The notes under the pieces: generated by a model | Databases searched by the model: none | What the model saw: the letters and a program-made list of their open reading frames with translations, nothing else | What the model was told of the DNA's origin: nothing | Part shown: positions 10,824-22,304 of the stretch, in pieces | Layout of the letters: every line of letters starts with the position of its first letter | Position numbering within the stretch: position 1 is the stretch's first letter | Made by a program: the position numbers and the translations under genes | NCBI GenBank assembly: GCA_963576785.1 | Contig: OY756139.1 | Location: forward strand, 3,968,001 to 4,032,000 | Source: Chlorophyllum brunneum | Taxonomy: Eukaryota > Basidiomycota > Agaricomycetes > Agaricales > Agaricaceae | DNA: 64,000 nt | Direction of reading: 5' to 3'

Positions 10824-12146
10824 ATGTCTCTCAATGCTTCCAATACCCGCCCAACCTCAGCACTAGCCACCACAGCTACCATTATCAATACTACCGAAAT
10901 TGCTGCCAATATCATCAATGGACCGCCTGTATCGCCAGACCTTGATGATATCCTCCACTCATTGTCCAAGTATTCCATCACCCTCAACAACAAGGAATTT
11001 ATCCAGCCCATTGGATTACAGCCGCATACCATCCCTCCCCTACTTGATATCGAATCTGCATGTGACACTGCCTGCCTACAACTTTGAAACACTATCAAAA
11101 GATGACTATCCGATTGCTACCCCAATCTACAAGGGGATAACACATCTGTTGCCCATTGTGATGAATACAGGAATTTGCTTGCTGCTTGCCTTCATAATAT
11201 GCGAATGCTTAGTCAATACACCTATGCCATACAACAAAGCTATGACATCCTTACTAGCCGCACTCTACCCAATGGAGTACGTGAGGATTTGCAATGCATC
11301 CAACACTCCTATCGACTTCTCTGTCACTCAATCAGCACTATCCTTAGTGCACACAGCCGAGGCAGCCCTCTATCAACTCCTAACATTCCCCAACTACCCA
11401 CTTGAAACAATGACCAGTCTCAAGAACCTCCACCAGAGCCTCGCCCTGTATATCCCACATTGAGAATCCCTCGAGGCCTTCCTTTCCATGATGCCACTAA
11501 CAATGGCAATCCAACTCATCAATCAACTCCAGTTCAGACTGACACCCGAATGGAGTGTAGACTCATCGAACCTGTGCCTGTCCAAGGCCACCCTGCATGT
11601 CATGACCCACCTTGATATGAGCATGAACCACCTGCAGTTCTACTCAACTATTACCGGGCTATCCAAGATCGTCACTGATATCATGACCATGAAAACGAAA
11701 GACCCTGCCAGATTTCCTATACTGCAGCAACAATTAACCTGACTCCATGAGTTCATAGGCAGCCCATACGAAGCACCCAACCTCGAAATACTCGACTTGT
11801 ACTACAAAGCCAACCCAACTATGATCAACAATATGGCCAAACTACCACTCTGGCTTATCAAACCCAACGGCTGGATCCCGACATGCAAGAACTATACAAT
11901 TGGCTCGATGAGGTCATCAGCCATGTTCACAGTTCCAGAAATGGAGCAAGTACTCGAAGCTATCATACTATTAGGCTCAGGCCTCCCCATCCCAATGGAC
12001 ACTGGTGCTCCAGAACTACCACCACCAGGACCCAAAGTGGCATCTCGCCCCCTCTACCATCTGCCACCTCGACCTTACCACCCTACCAAGATGAAGGCCA
12101 TTACGAGGATCCCTTCTCAGACATTGGAAGCAGCCAATCACATTAG
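10824..12146 (+). pseudogene. Gypsy F1 ORF3: unknown protein after the chromodomain
   Basis: The first ATG (10824) is 8 bases beyond the pol stop and opens a frame that, reading through TGA codons (11085, 11100, 11403 and several later ones), continues to TAG 12144-12146, about 440 codons. I do not recognise a domain. A helical-looking central part (DEYRNLLAACLHNMRMLSQY) is followed by Pro/Gln-rich sequence and an acidic end (YQDEGHYEDPFSDIG). No signal peptide or clear membrane segment is visible, so an envelope protein is not supported. The position right after pol, with very short spacing, suggests reinitiation. Other frames over this region are open for shorter stretches, so the frame choice rests on composition and the TGA-only stop pattern. 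Confidence 0.55.
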
Positions 12147-12153
12147 ATACTGA

Positions 12154-12900
12154 CCTGTCAAACTATATGGAGTAGAAGAACTCCCCAAGGACAGTCCTTA
12201 CTACCAACCACCTAAGATTGAATGTAACAAAATGGAATTCATTACTAACAAAGGGAATAATGTTATGTCCAAACCTCAAACCTATGTCAGAGGTTATGAC
12301 AAGTTTCCAGAAGCAATACCACTTGTCCCACCACCATGATCCAACAATGCCATTATCAACTCTCTACTCCGACTAGCCTGGAAATATGCACCATACTTAC
12401 ATGTATGCGACACCAATGGACTCTACTTATGCACCATCGAGAACAACCTCTATGGTGCCTGGAACAATGGTTGGAAAGCATGACCAACCACTGAAGAAAC
12501 TATGCAGTACATCCACCCCTACATGTACACTTGTGGTCCAGTGCTCAAAGCGCTCATTCACCAACAAATCGCTGATGGAATCTATTGCATAGAAATGCAA
12601 CCCAAAGACTTATCACCAGACAATGAACCCGCTGTACCCAGTAGCGACAGTGACAATTCTCCTCATCCGCTATTGCAATCTACTCGAGCCTTTGTTGAGT
12701 CACCCGAGTCCTATCTCTCCAAAGAACCAATTGCATCCACATCATCCCTATCATCCAACTTCGACCATCCTATGGATGCAGTTCTTCCATCACCACCATC
12801 GTCATCATTGTCTTCTACCACTTTGTCCTATGTGTCTTGTGACTGTAGCTGTTCCAATGAATCTCCATCATTGTCATCTGAGATCTCTGAGGATGAGTAA
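12154..12900 (+). pseudogene. Gypsy F1 ORF4: unknown protein running into the LTR
   Basis: A frame shifted relative to ORF3 runs from about 12154 (first ATG 12232) across the LTR start at 12261 to a stop at 12898-12900. About 210 codons therefore lie in LTR U3. Recognisable blocks are VRGYDKFPEAIPLVPPP, HVCDTNGLYLCTIENNLYG, YMYTCGPVLKALIHQQIADG, then a Ser-rich acidic tail ending SEISEDE. The solo LTR at 18219 keeps the same frame (18223-18858). The minus-strand LTR at 58902-60034 keeps the same C-terminus. Stops here are TGA at 12338-12340 and 12481-12483; at the second site the solo LTR has CGA. I know no named family for it. Confidence 0.6.
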
Positions 12901-13397
12901 GCACTCATCTGTTTTACTGTCATCAGTTTCACGTCATTCTATGCTTAGCTGTTTCATCTTTATCAGTTTCATGTTTATCTTTAGTAGTGTTTCATCTTGA
13001 AGTTTCATATCTATCAGTTTCACATTGTGAAACATGTTTCAGTCTTGTTATCTATACTCCATAGTATTTATAGAAAAGAAGTAGTTAGTATAAATAGCCA
13101 ACTGTATTAGGAAGTCAAAGCTTAAGCTTTGATCTTCTACAGGGATAGCCTTCTTGATCGCCCAAAAAGAGTTTCTGTTGACAGTTGCTATCAATCAATA
13201 GAAGATTGCTTAACTGCTTATTCTCTACTTGCCCTCATCACTCAGAGCTACGAGATAAATGGGATTCCTATTTCTTGGTTAAGTAACAACAGTTTGATAA
13301 TGTTTGCTTATCTGGTTACTTGGCTGAGATAGGTATTAAGGCCATACCCTAGAGGTCGCATCCTCTTTGATCACCCTTAGTAGCCAAATCCGTAACA
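12261..13397 (+). repeat. 3' LTR of Gypsy F1 (1137 bp)
   Basis: The LTR begins TGTTATGTCC and ends ATCCGTAACA. U3 carries the C-terminal part of ORF4. A TATAAATA box lies at 13089-13096. The stretch AAGCTTTGATCT at 13124-13135, 35 nt downstream, matches the reverse complement of the GyF primer-binding site and is the predicted transcript start. Pairs of short TTTCA-rich motifs (12930-13040) lie between U3 coding sequence and TATA. It abuts the LINE L2 leader at 13398. Confidence 0.9.
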
Positions 13398-13506
13398 CTC
13401 CCCCCTTCACTGCACAGCCTCCGACCTCGCTCCTAACCCCAAGGCCCCTACCCCTAACCCCAAGGGCCCCACCCCTAACCTCCTGAAACCTGATAACAAT
13501 TTCCAC

Positions 13507-14943
13507 ATGGAAGTCATTGAACAGATTATCACTCCAGGCATCTCCAGTAACAATAAAGTCACTTATTTGGGTTCCTCCGATGATGATGTTCAAATGATTA
13601 CTGAGGTGGAATTCAAGACCATCACTCACAACAAGAAGCGCAGGGCCTGGAAGCCAAGGAATAATGCTACCAGTTCAAAAGGAATGACTAAACCTGCTCC
13701 TGTAGAGAAGACATCTGCTCCAAAGAAACCTGTGACTGCTACGGCATCCTATGCTCCAGTGTCCCCCCCCAAACACTCCCAACCCCCCAAAGAAGGCGCC
13801 AAAGCCTCCTATGCCATGGCTGCTGCCAAAACTGGTAAAGCCCCCGCTCCCATCTCCTCCAGTTGAGATCCTCTCAAACTCTTAGAGTTTGTGAGCAAAT
13901 TCCCAGAACTGTCTCACGAGAAAGTCGTGGCAATGTACAATGCCACTTTCTCAACCCCCCCCTCTGCAAACAAGAACCCCATCAAGAAGGCTGGCACAGT
14001 TTGCTCCATGCTCAATGGTCCTTCACACAAGTAGGTCATCATTCCCCTACTCATTGGCCCCAATGTCACCAACTTTGGGTCCATCATTGACTTTCTTAAT
14101 GTATGCCTCATAGCTGAGAAGTCCAAAATGAGGGTTATTGCCATGTCACAGGGTAAGCTGGGCCTCATGGTCCACACCTCAGAGGTTTTGACCCCCATTG
14201 AGCTTAATGTTATCAAGGCATGGCTCAAAGAAAGGTTTGGAGGAATCACCACAGGTGAAGCATCCCTTTCCCAATCCAAATTGTTTGTAAAGATTACAGA
14301 CATGAACTACATCACCCCCCGAGGTGCTGTCCTCACTGAGGCTGATGTGGTCTCCAGCATTCGAAGCTCCATCCACACAGACACCATCCAATTCATGATG
14401 CAACCATGAGTGTGGCGCAACTCCAAACACTCTGACACCTGCACAGTGTGGTTCAAAATCTGGGACTCCAAGGCAGGCTCCAACATCGCGAAAATCAAAG
14501 ATAAGTTCCTCAATATTTACAGAGGACTATCCCATATCAGGAGGGCCAATGCCAACCCAGGTGTCCTGTTCTGTGCCAAATGCTGCAGATGGGGCCATCC
14601 CCTAATCCAATGCCATGCAAGGCTATTCACCTGCACTCACTGCAAGGGTCCCCACTCCACCACAAATCATCACTCCTTTGCTTATTGCTGCAAAGGCAAT
14701 GATAAAGTGAATCCCCCCGTCACTGTCACCCCCATCGGTGAACCATGCCCTCACAGGCCTACGTGCTCCAACTGTGGCAAGGATCACCTCACCATGGACT
14801 GAAAATGCCAATTCTGGAAACACCATTTTGACCACAACTGGCATGCTAACAAAGCGCTCGAACTTAGAGCCAACAGAGGAGTACCATTGCCCCCCTCCTC
14901 TTCATCCCCAGCTGGTTGAAGCCAAACATCCCCCCCTCAATGA
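13507..14943 (+). pseudogene. LINE L2 ORF1: Gag-like RNA-binding protein (degenerate)
   Basis: The start is ATG 13507. The N-terminal ~110 codons are Lys/Pro/Ala-rich and open to 13866. A middle region follows (SKFPELSHEKVVAMYNATFS, VFKIWDSKAGSN-type segment near 14450). The C-terminus has several Cys/His clusters (CAKCCRWGHPLIQCHARLFTC, CTHCKGPHSTTNH, CSNCGKDHLTMD) typical of nucleic-acid-binding ORF1 proteins of Tad-like LINEs. Stops at 13864, 14029, 14407, 14800 and 14918 break it; most are TGA. The stop TGA 14941-14943 overlaps the ORF2 ATG at 14940. Confidence 0.75.
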
Positions 14944-17041
14944 ATAACACACCCAACGATCAAGTTAGACTCCCTCACTCATTATTGAGCAAACTGAAAG
15001 TCTGTTCTCATAATGTTGGAAGATTGTATGGAGTGATGGAGACAGTCCTTGCACATAGAGGTAATATCAACCTCCTCCTCATACAAGAACCCCTGTGGAG
15101 ATACCTCCACAATATCCCCTCTCCCATCTCCAATGACAGTTCACCCCTTGTAGGAGGCCCAATTCATCTGGATTGGACCCTCCTTCCTACCCGATTATAG
15201 CCAAAGAAGTCCTTCAAGTTGGACACCAGCATATTCCTCAAAGACTTAGACCTCGGCCCAAAGAGCCTAGCAGGACAGTTAATAGAAATCATCAATCCAT
15301 TCCTTGAGTCATCATGTTTGCTCACAAGAGGCTCAAATGCCTCTGACCCTCTATCAGAAGAGATGTAGTCAACCATTGTGACCTCATGTGCATTTCATTA
15401 TTTGCTGGAGGAGATGAACTATTGCTGTTAAACATCTACAATGACAACCATAACACTGCGCTCCACTTCCTTGAAGAGCACCTTTTTGACCTCCCACCAT
15501 TTCTTCTCATGGGCAGAGACATCAATATCAGATCTGAGAGATGGGACCCTTCAATGGATCAACATCCTGCAAGTGCGGACCATCTACTCAGGGTTACCAA
15601 AGCTCTCAATTTGGAGAGATCAATTCTGTCTGCTGCTAAACCTATACATTACGCATCAGACCCCAACCTCCCTGACATGGTCATTGACCTCGTCTTTGTC
15701 TCAGGAACACTTCCGCATATCCCCACTCATAGCATCCAGGACAGCAATCAGTACAATTCTGACCATGCCCCCCTTCTTATTAGAATTCCTATTCCACAAA
15801 TGGATATTGTCATAGAGAGAATGATGGTTTCTAAAGGCTCAGAGGAGGAAACCAAATTCCTTACAGATATCACAGAGGGAATAAACAATACAGACTGGCC
15901 AATGAACACCACAGACAAGTTAGAGAGAGTTGTAGCAGAATTGGGAGTTTTATTTGACAGGTCCTGGAATCGCAATGTGAAGAAGGTCAAGATCACCACT
16001 AGGTCCAAATCTGGGTGGAACGAAGAATGCTCTAAGACACTGGCAGAACACCACATGGACTGAAGAAACAAATGAAAATGGAACACCTTTTGCAAGATAA
16101 TGAAGATTATGAAGAGGACTTATTTCAACAAGAAGATACAAGAAATCTTGGTCAATAACCAACAGCCATGGGACCTTATGCCTTGGGTCAAAGGCCGAGA
16201 TCTCCCAGCTGCCAAAGCCATTCACCACAATGGTTGACCATGTCTCACCATAGACAATTTATGGACCACCCTTGACCACCACTACAATTTGGCTCAGGAC
16301 CGACCAGTCAACACGGCTGTCCTGGACAAACTACCTCTGCCAATTGGTCTGGAGAATAGGACTTGGGTGGATTTCTCTCTCTTAGAGATGATGGAATCAC
16401 TCAAGGATACCTCGAATTCTTCCACCCCTGGCCCAGATCACATTTCCCGGTCCCATCTCAAACAGATTGTTGCCATTGACACCTGCGCCAACCTCTTCCT
16501 ACAAGTCAGTTGTGCATGCCTGTCACTTGGACACTGGCCATTGCACTTCAATGTTGGTGATCATCCCTAAACCAAACAAACCCAACTACTCCACCCCGAA
16601 GGCATTTCGACCTATTGTCCTTCTCAATATGCTTGGCAAACTGGTAGAGAAGATGTTAGCCAAGTGACTACAATTTGAGGCAGTGAAATTCAAAGTTCTC
16701 CATCCACACCAACTAGGGGCAATCTGACAAAGGTCTACTGAGGATGTGGGCCTTTTCCTCACCCACATCATACAGGGAGCCTGGACAAAGAAGAAGAAGA
16801 CATCGGTTTTAGCATTTGATGTCGCCCAATTTTTCCTCTCCCTTAATCACAATCTCCTTACCAATATTCTCACATGACAAGGATTTCCCCCTCAAATTGC
16901 AGCTTTCTTTAACAACTACCTCAAGGAGCATCGTACTACCTACCTGTGGAATAGTAAAATTCCCCTGAATTTGACGTGGCAGTTGGAGTTGGCCAAGGCT
17001 TGGCCCTCAGCCCTATCTTATCTGCCCTTTACCTTGCCCCC

Positions 17042-17342
17042 TGTTACAACCTTAGTCTCTGACTCAGGTTGCAAGCCTTTGGATAAAGGGAAGGAAGTAG
17101 AGAAAGGAAGAAGGGATGATACGATTGGTAAAGTGTAAGGAATACATCAAGTATTACTACACGTTATATACTAGTGGTAAGAGCTAAGAATAAGGGAGTC
17201 GAGTAAAGGAGTCATAGGAGACGAGTAGAATGAGTCAGGTAGGAGGCATAGCCTCTAGGGGTGAGACAGGGAGTGAAACGCGTATGAGGGTACACGAGGT
17301 AACGGGTGCATGATAGGAATGAATGGCCTATAGTTCGTAACA
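17042..17342 (+). repeat. Solo LTR of the GyA family in LINE L2
   Basis: A 301-bp LTR, TGTTACAACC ... CGTAACA, flanked by CCCCC on both sides (17037-17041 and 17343-17347). The flanks rejoin to the conserved LINE RT segment YLAPLLH. It was left by recombination between the two LTRs of a full element. The orientation given is TG to CA on the plus strand; coding sense would be minus. Confidence 0.9.
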
Positions 17343-18218
17343 CCCCCCTCCTCTGAATCTTTCATGTTCACATGGAAGAACACCATGACAAGTGGGATTT
17401 TGATGTCCTGTCATTTGTGGATGATGGCACCCTCAATCCCCCTCCCTCAAGAATAATATCGAAATCCTCCAACATATGTACCATGAAATGGAGTGGCTCA
17501 TGAATGAATTTGGTCTGGTGATTGAACACAACAAGTCCGAGGTCTTTTACTTCATGCATAGAAGACAAGACTCCAATCCATCCATTGATCTGGGTTCTCC
17601 CCCCTTCACCAGTCATACTCCTCTCAAGCTGAAAACCCACTGGCAGTACCTCAGTTTCTATTTTGACAGGATGTTATCATTCAAAGAGCATGTCCACTAT
17701 TACTCTGCCAAAGCCATATCATCTATCAAAGCGATGAAGATGCTAGGCAACTCTGTATGCAGTTTATCCCCCTGCAACAAGAGACTTCTATATCAATCAT
17801 GTGTTGTCCCGGTGGCAACATATGGGTACCGACTATGGTTTCACAATAGGTCCCACATGAAGGGAACTTGTGAAATTCTCAACAAAATGCAGCGATGAGC
17901 AGCCCTCTGGATCACTGGGGCATTCCGCACTTCTCCCACCGGCAGTGTTGAATCCCTTGCAGGGCTTATGCTGATTAAACTCCATCTCTGTAAGTTGGCC
18001 AAACAACAAATGTCGAGACTTCACACATTGGACAATGAACATGCACTGGCAAGATTGACAAGAGAATATCATTCTTCCCCCCACCAACTTCACATCAAGA
18101 ATTTCACAGAGATTCAGAAGAAGAAGATGCTTGGAGCTGTGATGGATGTTTCACACCCTACCCCCGAGACTCGTTATATAGAATCTTTTAACTCTGTTTC
18201 CAAAACTCTATGGCCCAG

Positions 18219-19354
18219 TGTTATGTCTGAACCTCAAACCTATGTCAGAGGTTACAACAAGTTTCCAGAAGCAATACCACTTGTCCCACCACCATGATCC
18301 AACAATGCCATTATTGATTCTCTACTTTGACTAGCCTGGAAATATGCACCATACTTACATGTATGTGACACTGATGGACTCTACTTATGCACCATTGAGA
18401 ACAACCTCTACGGTGCCTGGAATAATGGTTGGAAAGCACGACCAACTACTGAAGAAACTATGCAGTACATCCACCCCTACATGTACACTTGCAGTCCAGC
18501 ACTCAAAGCACTCATTCACCAACAAATTGCTGATGGAATCTATTGCATAGAAATGCGACTGAGAGACTTATCACCAGATGACGAACCCACTGTACCCAGT
18601 AGTGACAGTGACAATTCTCCCCATCCACTATTGCAATCTACTCGAGCCTTTGTCAAGTTACCTGAGTCCTATCTCTCCGAAGAACCAATCACATCTACGT
18701 CATCCCTATCATCCGACTCTGATCATCCTATGGATGCAGTTCTTCCATCACCACCATCATCATCATTGCCTTCTACCACTTTGTCCTACATATCTTGTGA
18801 CTGCAGCTGTTCTGATGAATCCTCATCATCACCATCTGAGATCTCTGAGGATGAGTAAGCACTCATCCGTTTCACCATCAACAGTTTCACTTCACTCTAT
18901 GTTTAGCTGTTTCATCTTTATCAGTTTCACGTTTATCTTTAGTAGTGTTTCACCTTGAGTTTCATATCTATCAGTTTCACATTGTGAAATGTGTTTCAGT
19001 CTTGTTATCTATACTCCATAGTATTTATAGAAAAGAAGTAGTTAGTATAAATAGCCAACTGTATTAGGAAGTCAAAGCTTAAGCTTTGATCTTCTACAGG
19101 GATAGCCTTCTTGATCGCCCAAAAAGAGTTTCTGTTGACAGTTGCTATCAATCAATAGAAGATTGCTTAACTGCTTATTCTCTACTTGCCCTCATCACTC
19201 AGAGCTACGAGATAAATGGGATTCCTATTTCTTGGTTAAGTAACAACAGTTTGATAATGTTTGCTTATCCAGTTACTTGGCTGAGATAGGTATTAAGGCC
19301 ATACCCTAGAGGTCGCATCCTCTTCAATCACCCTTAGTAGCCAAATCCGTAATA
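18219..19354 (+). repeat. Solo LTR of the GyF family in LINE L2 (1136 bp)
   Basis: TGTTATGTCTGAACC ... ATCCGTAATA flanked by the 5-bp duplication CCCAG (18214-18218 and 19355-19359). Removing it restores the LINE segment LWPGRRLL. It keeps the ORF4 U3 frame (18223-18858) with only two TGA codons. Its TATAAATA and AAGCTTTGATCT sites lie near 19046 and 19081-19092. Confidence 0.92.
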
Positions 19355-20715
19355 CCCAGACGTAGGTTACTTGACCATTTCTCTGCTAATATATCTTTTA
19401 TAGGATTCAACCGGGATGACCCCCACCTCTCAAAGACTCTTTGGGATGATGTAATGACAAATGTGACAATGGAATCCAAATCCATTATCATAGGCATGGA
19501 TGGCTTGGTCCACCCAACCGCAACCCACTTGCTGGCCAGTACATGGTGGCAGCTACCATTCGGCACTTAGATGGAGGAAACTCGATCATGAAGAAGCTCA
19601 GAGGAACTACATCCGCTGCCATCAAACTAGTCATGCAGTACCTAGGCATCACCAAGGTTCTTGCCACAGATGATTACGATCAGGTTGAGCACATCCACAT
19701 GTTCACTGACTCCCTAGCAGCCTCCAAGCTTCTACTCAACTGCTCGCCACACTCCTGTCAGCGGCAGTCCATCCTCACCTCGAAGGCACTTCTGGCTTGG
19801 TTCAACAAATCCAACCAACACCACCTCTCATTCTACCACACTCTGTCTAAGTGCAAATACAGAATCCAACAAGCCACTCATGACCAGATACAGACAGTTG
19901 CCTGGCCCAACTGGAGGCAAAATCACTGTGTCCCTAACTCTGTCGCCTTCTTACGAAAGAAGTCCACTGAATGCGCCATTCACACATGGCAGGCCATGTT
20001 TGGGTTCAAAAAATACAGTGGTAGCTCCTTCCTCCACCTCCCAGTGCGAGCAAATGGGGCCTCCATCTTACCGTCACATGTCAACTCCAGTCCATGGATA
20101 CGAGAATGTGGATACCAGCCCCAGCTCTTTGCAAGAGCTTGTTGCGCCATTTTATGCCACGCCCCAATTGGAGAATACCGTCTTAGGTTTTTCCCTAACA
20201 AGGATCTATTGTGCCACCACTGTGACAACCAACTGGTCCAAACCAGGTCACACATCCTCTACCGGTGTCAGCATTTTGACCACCACTACAGTGTCAACAC
20301 CATCAAGAAGTTTGTCAACTTCTTATGTCACAATCCCGCTGCGTTCAGCTTCCCTCCAGAACCTGATTGCCCTCGTATCTGTGCTGGTTCAATACCCCCA
20401 TTACATCATCATCATTGAGTTCTTCAGAGGTTCAGGTCTGTGCCTGCGTGAGTCCTTTCTCTCTATTTCTTTTTTCTTGTGCTCTCCCAGTTATGGAATT
20501 CAATTCCATTTCTCTATCTCTCTCACTCCTCGCTCATCTACTATTTTATGTAGTTTTCATTCAAGATTCATCTTTCCCATGGTGTCTGGGCTATGCCCCT
20601 CCACATGCTAGTACCGTTTGTTGTTTCCCCTTGTGTTTGTGAGTCGATAGTTTCTCTTCTATCAGTTTCTCTCTCTCACTCTCTCTCTAGTCCGAATTCC
20701 TTCTCTCTCTTTCAT

Positions 20716-22037
20716 GCTGTCCTCAGATTCTTCTCCTTCTTCATCAGATCCTTCTTCCATTGGGTAAAGATTATTGAGCTGCTGCTTGAGGATGTGGTCA
20801 ACATCCATGGGACCATAGCCTGGGGGGTTACTGCTTCTTTGAGTTGGCTGGTAAGGTCTTGCATAAGACATCGAACTTGATGCTTTTTGAGTGCAATATT
20901 TTGAGTGATGGGAGGTATGTCATACTGAGTGACAATGTCCCGTTGAGCTAAAATTCTGTTGTAGGTGTGCCATTGTTGCTACATTTTGCATGGCTGTGTA
21001 CCAAGCATTGCTGTCATTTGGGGCAGGGTTCTGACTGTAGACAAGCCTTTTGTAATATGGATCCAGTCCTTTAATGAAGAACATGATTTTGGTCTCTGTG
21101 TGGGTGATTCCGGCTCGGGTACACATATTCTTGAATTGCTCAACATAGACTGCGGTGGGTTGTCCATTCTGGGTGACATTAGATAGTTGATTGATGGCGA
21201 CGAGGGTGTCGTTTGCTGGTAGAAACGAGGTGTCAAGTTCTGTGAGGAACTGTTTGATGGTCTGGGTGGGGCTGAAGACATTGTTGGTAGTATGTGAGAT
21301 GGTGTAGGCTTATTTCCATTCTCTGGCCAATTCTTCCATGCTAAGAAGGGCATACATGATTTTGGACTTGTCATTTGGTAGATTGTTGGGCTGTGATGCA
21401 AAGTAGATCTGGAGGTTCTGCTTCCAGTTGGGATAGTCAAGCAGGTCACTGTAGAAAATGGTGGGCTTTGGGAGCTTGGGGTCTGGCATGTTTGATCCTG
21501 TGGGTGAGTTTGGTGGCGAGCTTGCTGGGGAGTTTGACAGGGATGATTGGCAGGTTTGTGGCTGTTGGGTTGTTCTGAGTGTGATTGGAGGTCCTGGTGT
21601 TCTGGTCATCTGCTGGTGGGTGCTGGGAGGTACCACTGGTTGGGTTGTCTGGTAGCTGGTTGACTGGTAGTTGGTCATCTGGCTAGTCTGACTTTGTTGA
21701 GCTTCCCTTTCTCTTTGTTCTCGGAGTAGCTGGAGGGCTCCAGCAAGTGGGTTTGGTGAGTTTGATATGTTGTCATCGGATTTGTATTGGGGCTCAAGTT
21801 CTGGTGTCTGGGGTAGTGGCTCTTCAGAGTGCTCACTTCCATGTTCGGAGTGCTCAGGGTTGTCTGAGTGTTCAGACTCAGTAGAGATGGGTTTTCTGTA
21901 CTGTTGGTCAGACTGCTGGGATTGCTGGGATTGCTATGATTGTTGTCTTGAGATTGCTTGTTGTGCCCAGTCGGATTGCATGTAAGCAGGTGTCTGATAA
22001 GGCTCTGAACTCTGTCTTGGGGCAAGTTCACTGGTTC
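20716..22037 (-). pseudogene. Gypsy F2 gag, C-terminal part
   Basis: Minus-strand gag. A Gln/Ser/Pro-rich stretch is followed by a capsid domain: FYSDLLDYPNWKQNLQIYFA, KIMYALLSMEELAREW, FLTELDTSFLP, YVEQFKNMCTRAGITHTETK, FFIKGLDPYYKRLV. Capsid proteins of this Retrotrans_gag type form the particle shell. Stops near 21310 and 20920 break it. The upstream part lies at 33834-34638: removing the composite LINE and one copy of GTTCACTGGTTC joins the two in frame. I assign it to the GyF family because the 5' LTR and leader at 58819-60034 lie on the same strand. The left end is cut at about 20715 by LINE L2. Confidence 0.75.
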
Positions 22038-22304
22038 TTTTTATTTTTTATTTTTTTTAATCATTAATTTATATAGCAGTGCTCAATCACAGTCCACATG
22101 TACATACATACAAAGGCAGAATGTACAGAATGTTCGGAGCAAGGAAAGTAAACTACAAATAAACTAACCCCACAAGACTTGACACCATCTAGTGCATACA
22201 CTAGAGAGAAATTTGGTACCTAAGTTGTTCAGTGGGAAAAGAAATAAAGGATTTCAGAAGAGAGAGAGTGAAAGAGAGAAATTGATAGAAAGGAAACTAT
22301 TGAC

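Larger units (their letters stand above)
8361..13397 (+). mobile_element. Gypsy F1 (GyF family), 3' part with 3' LTR
   Basis: A Ty3/Gypsy chromovirus on the plus strand whose 5' half is lost at the Copia E LTR. It holds the end of the reverse transcriptase, RNase H, integrase and chromodomain (8361-10816, split by a mitochondrial insert at 9403-9686). Two further frames follow (10824-12146 and 12154-12900), then a 1137-bp LTR (12261-13397). Stops are almost all TGA. The family's other copies are F2 (minus strand, 5' LTR 58902-60034) and a solo LTR (18219-19354). Confidence 0.85.
14940..20418 (+). pseudogene. LINE L2 ORF2 (endonuclease, RT, RNase H), interrupted
   Basis: The same enzyme as in L1, in the same domain order. 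Endonuclease: VCSHNVGRLYGVMETVLAHRG, GRDINIRSERWD, YNSDHAPLLI. RT: STPGPDHISRSHLKQ, RPIVLLNMLGKLVEKML, VDDGTL with both catalytic Asp kept, near 17420. RNase H lies at 19500-19930. The Cys/His finger CHHCDNQLVQTRSHILYRC is near 20215-20270. Two solo LTRs split it and several TGA or single-base breaks occur (15200, 16060, 16665, 16875). After the second LTR a long open stretch (19543-20418) keeps RNase H and the finger. It is not functional. Confidence 0.85.
13398..20710 (+). mobile_element. LINE L2, most complete 5' end, split by two solo LTRs
   Basis: This is the only copy with most of ORF1. A leader lies at 13398-13506 and contains three imperfect CCTAACCCCAAGGCCCC-type units. ORF1 is 13507-14943 and ORF2 is 14940-20418. 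The 3' UTR is lost from about 20710, where Gypsy F2 gag begins. A GyA solo LTR (17042-17342) and a GyF solo LTR (18219-19354) were inserted, each with a 5-bp duplication. No poly(A) is left. Confidence 0.87.

Noticed and set aside
13129..13332. 67-codon frame in the GyF LTR, conserved in three LTRs
   Set aside because: It has no ATG (opens with TTG) and starts inside the self-primer stretch. The three LTRs are similar overall, so conservation carries no coding signal.
20593..20880. Plus-strand frame across the L2 / F2 junction
   Set aside because: It bridges two unrelated elements in pyrimidine-rich DNA. The minus strand has gag.
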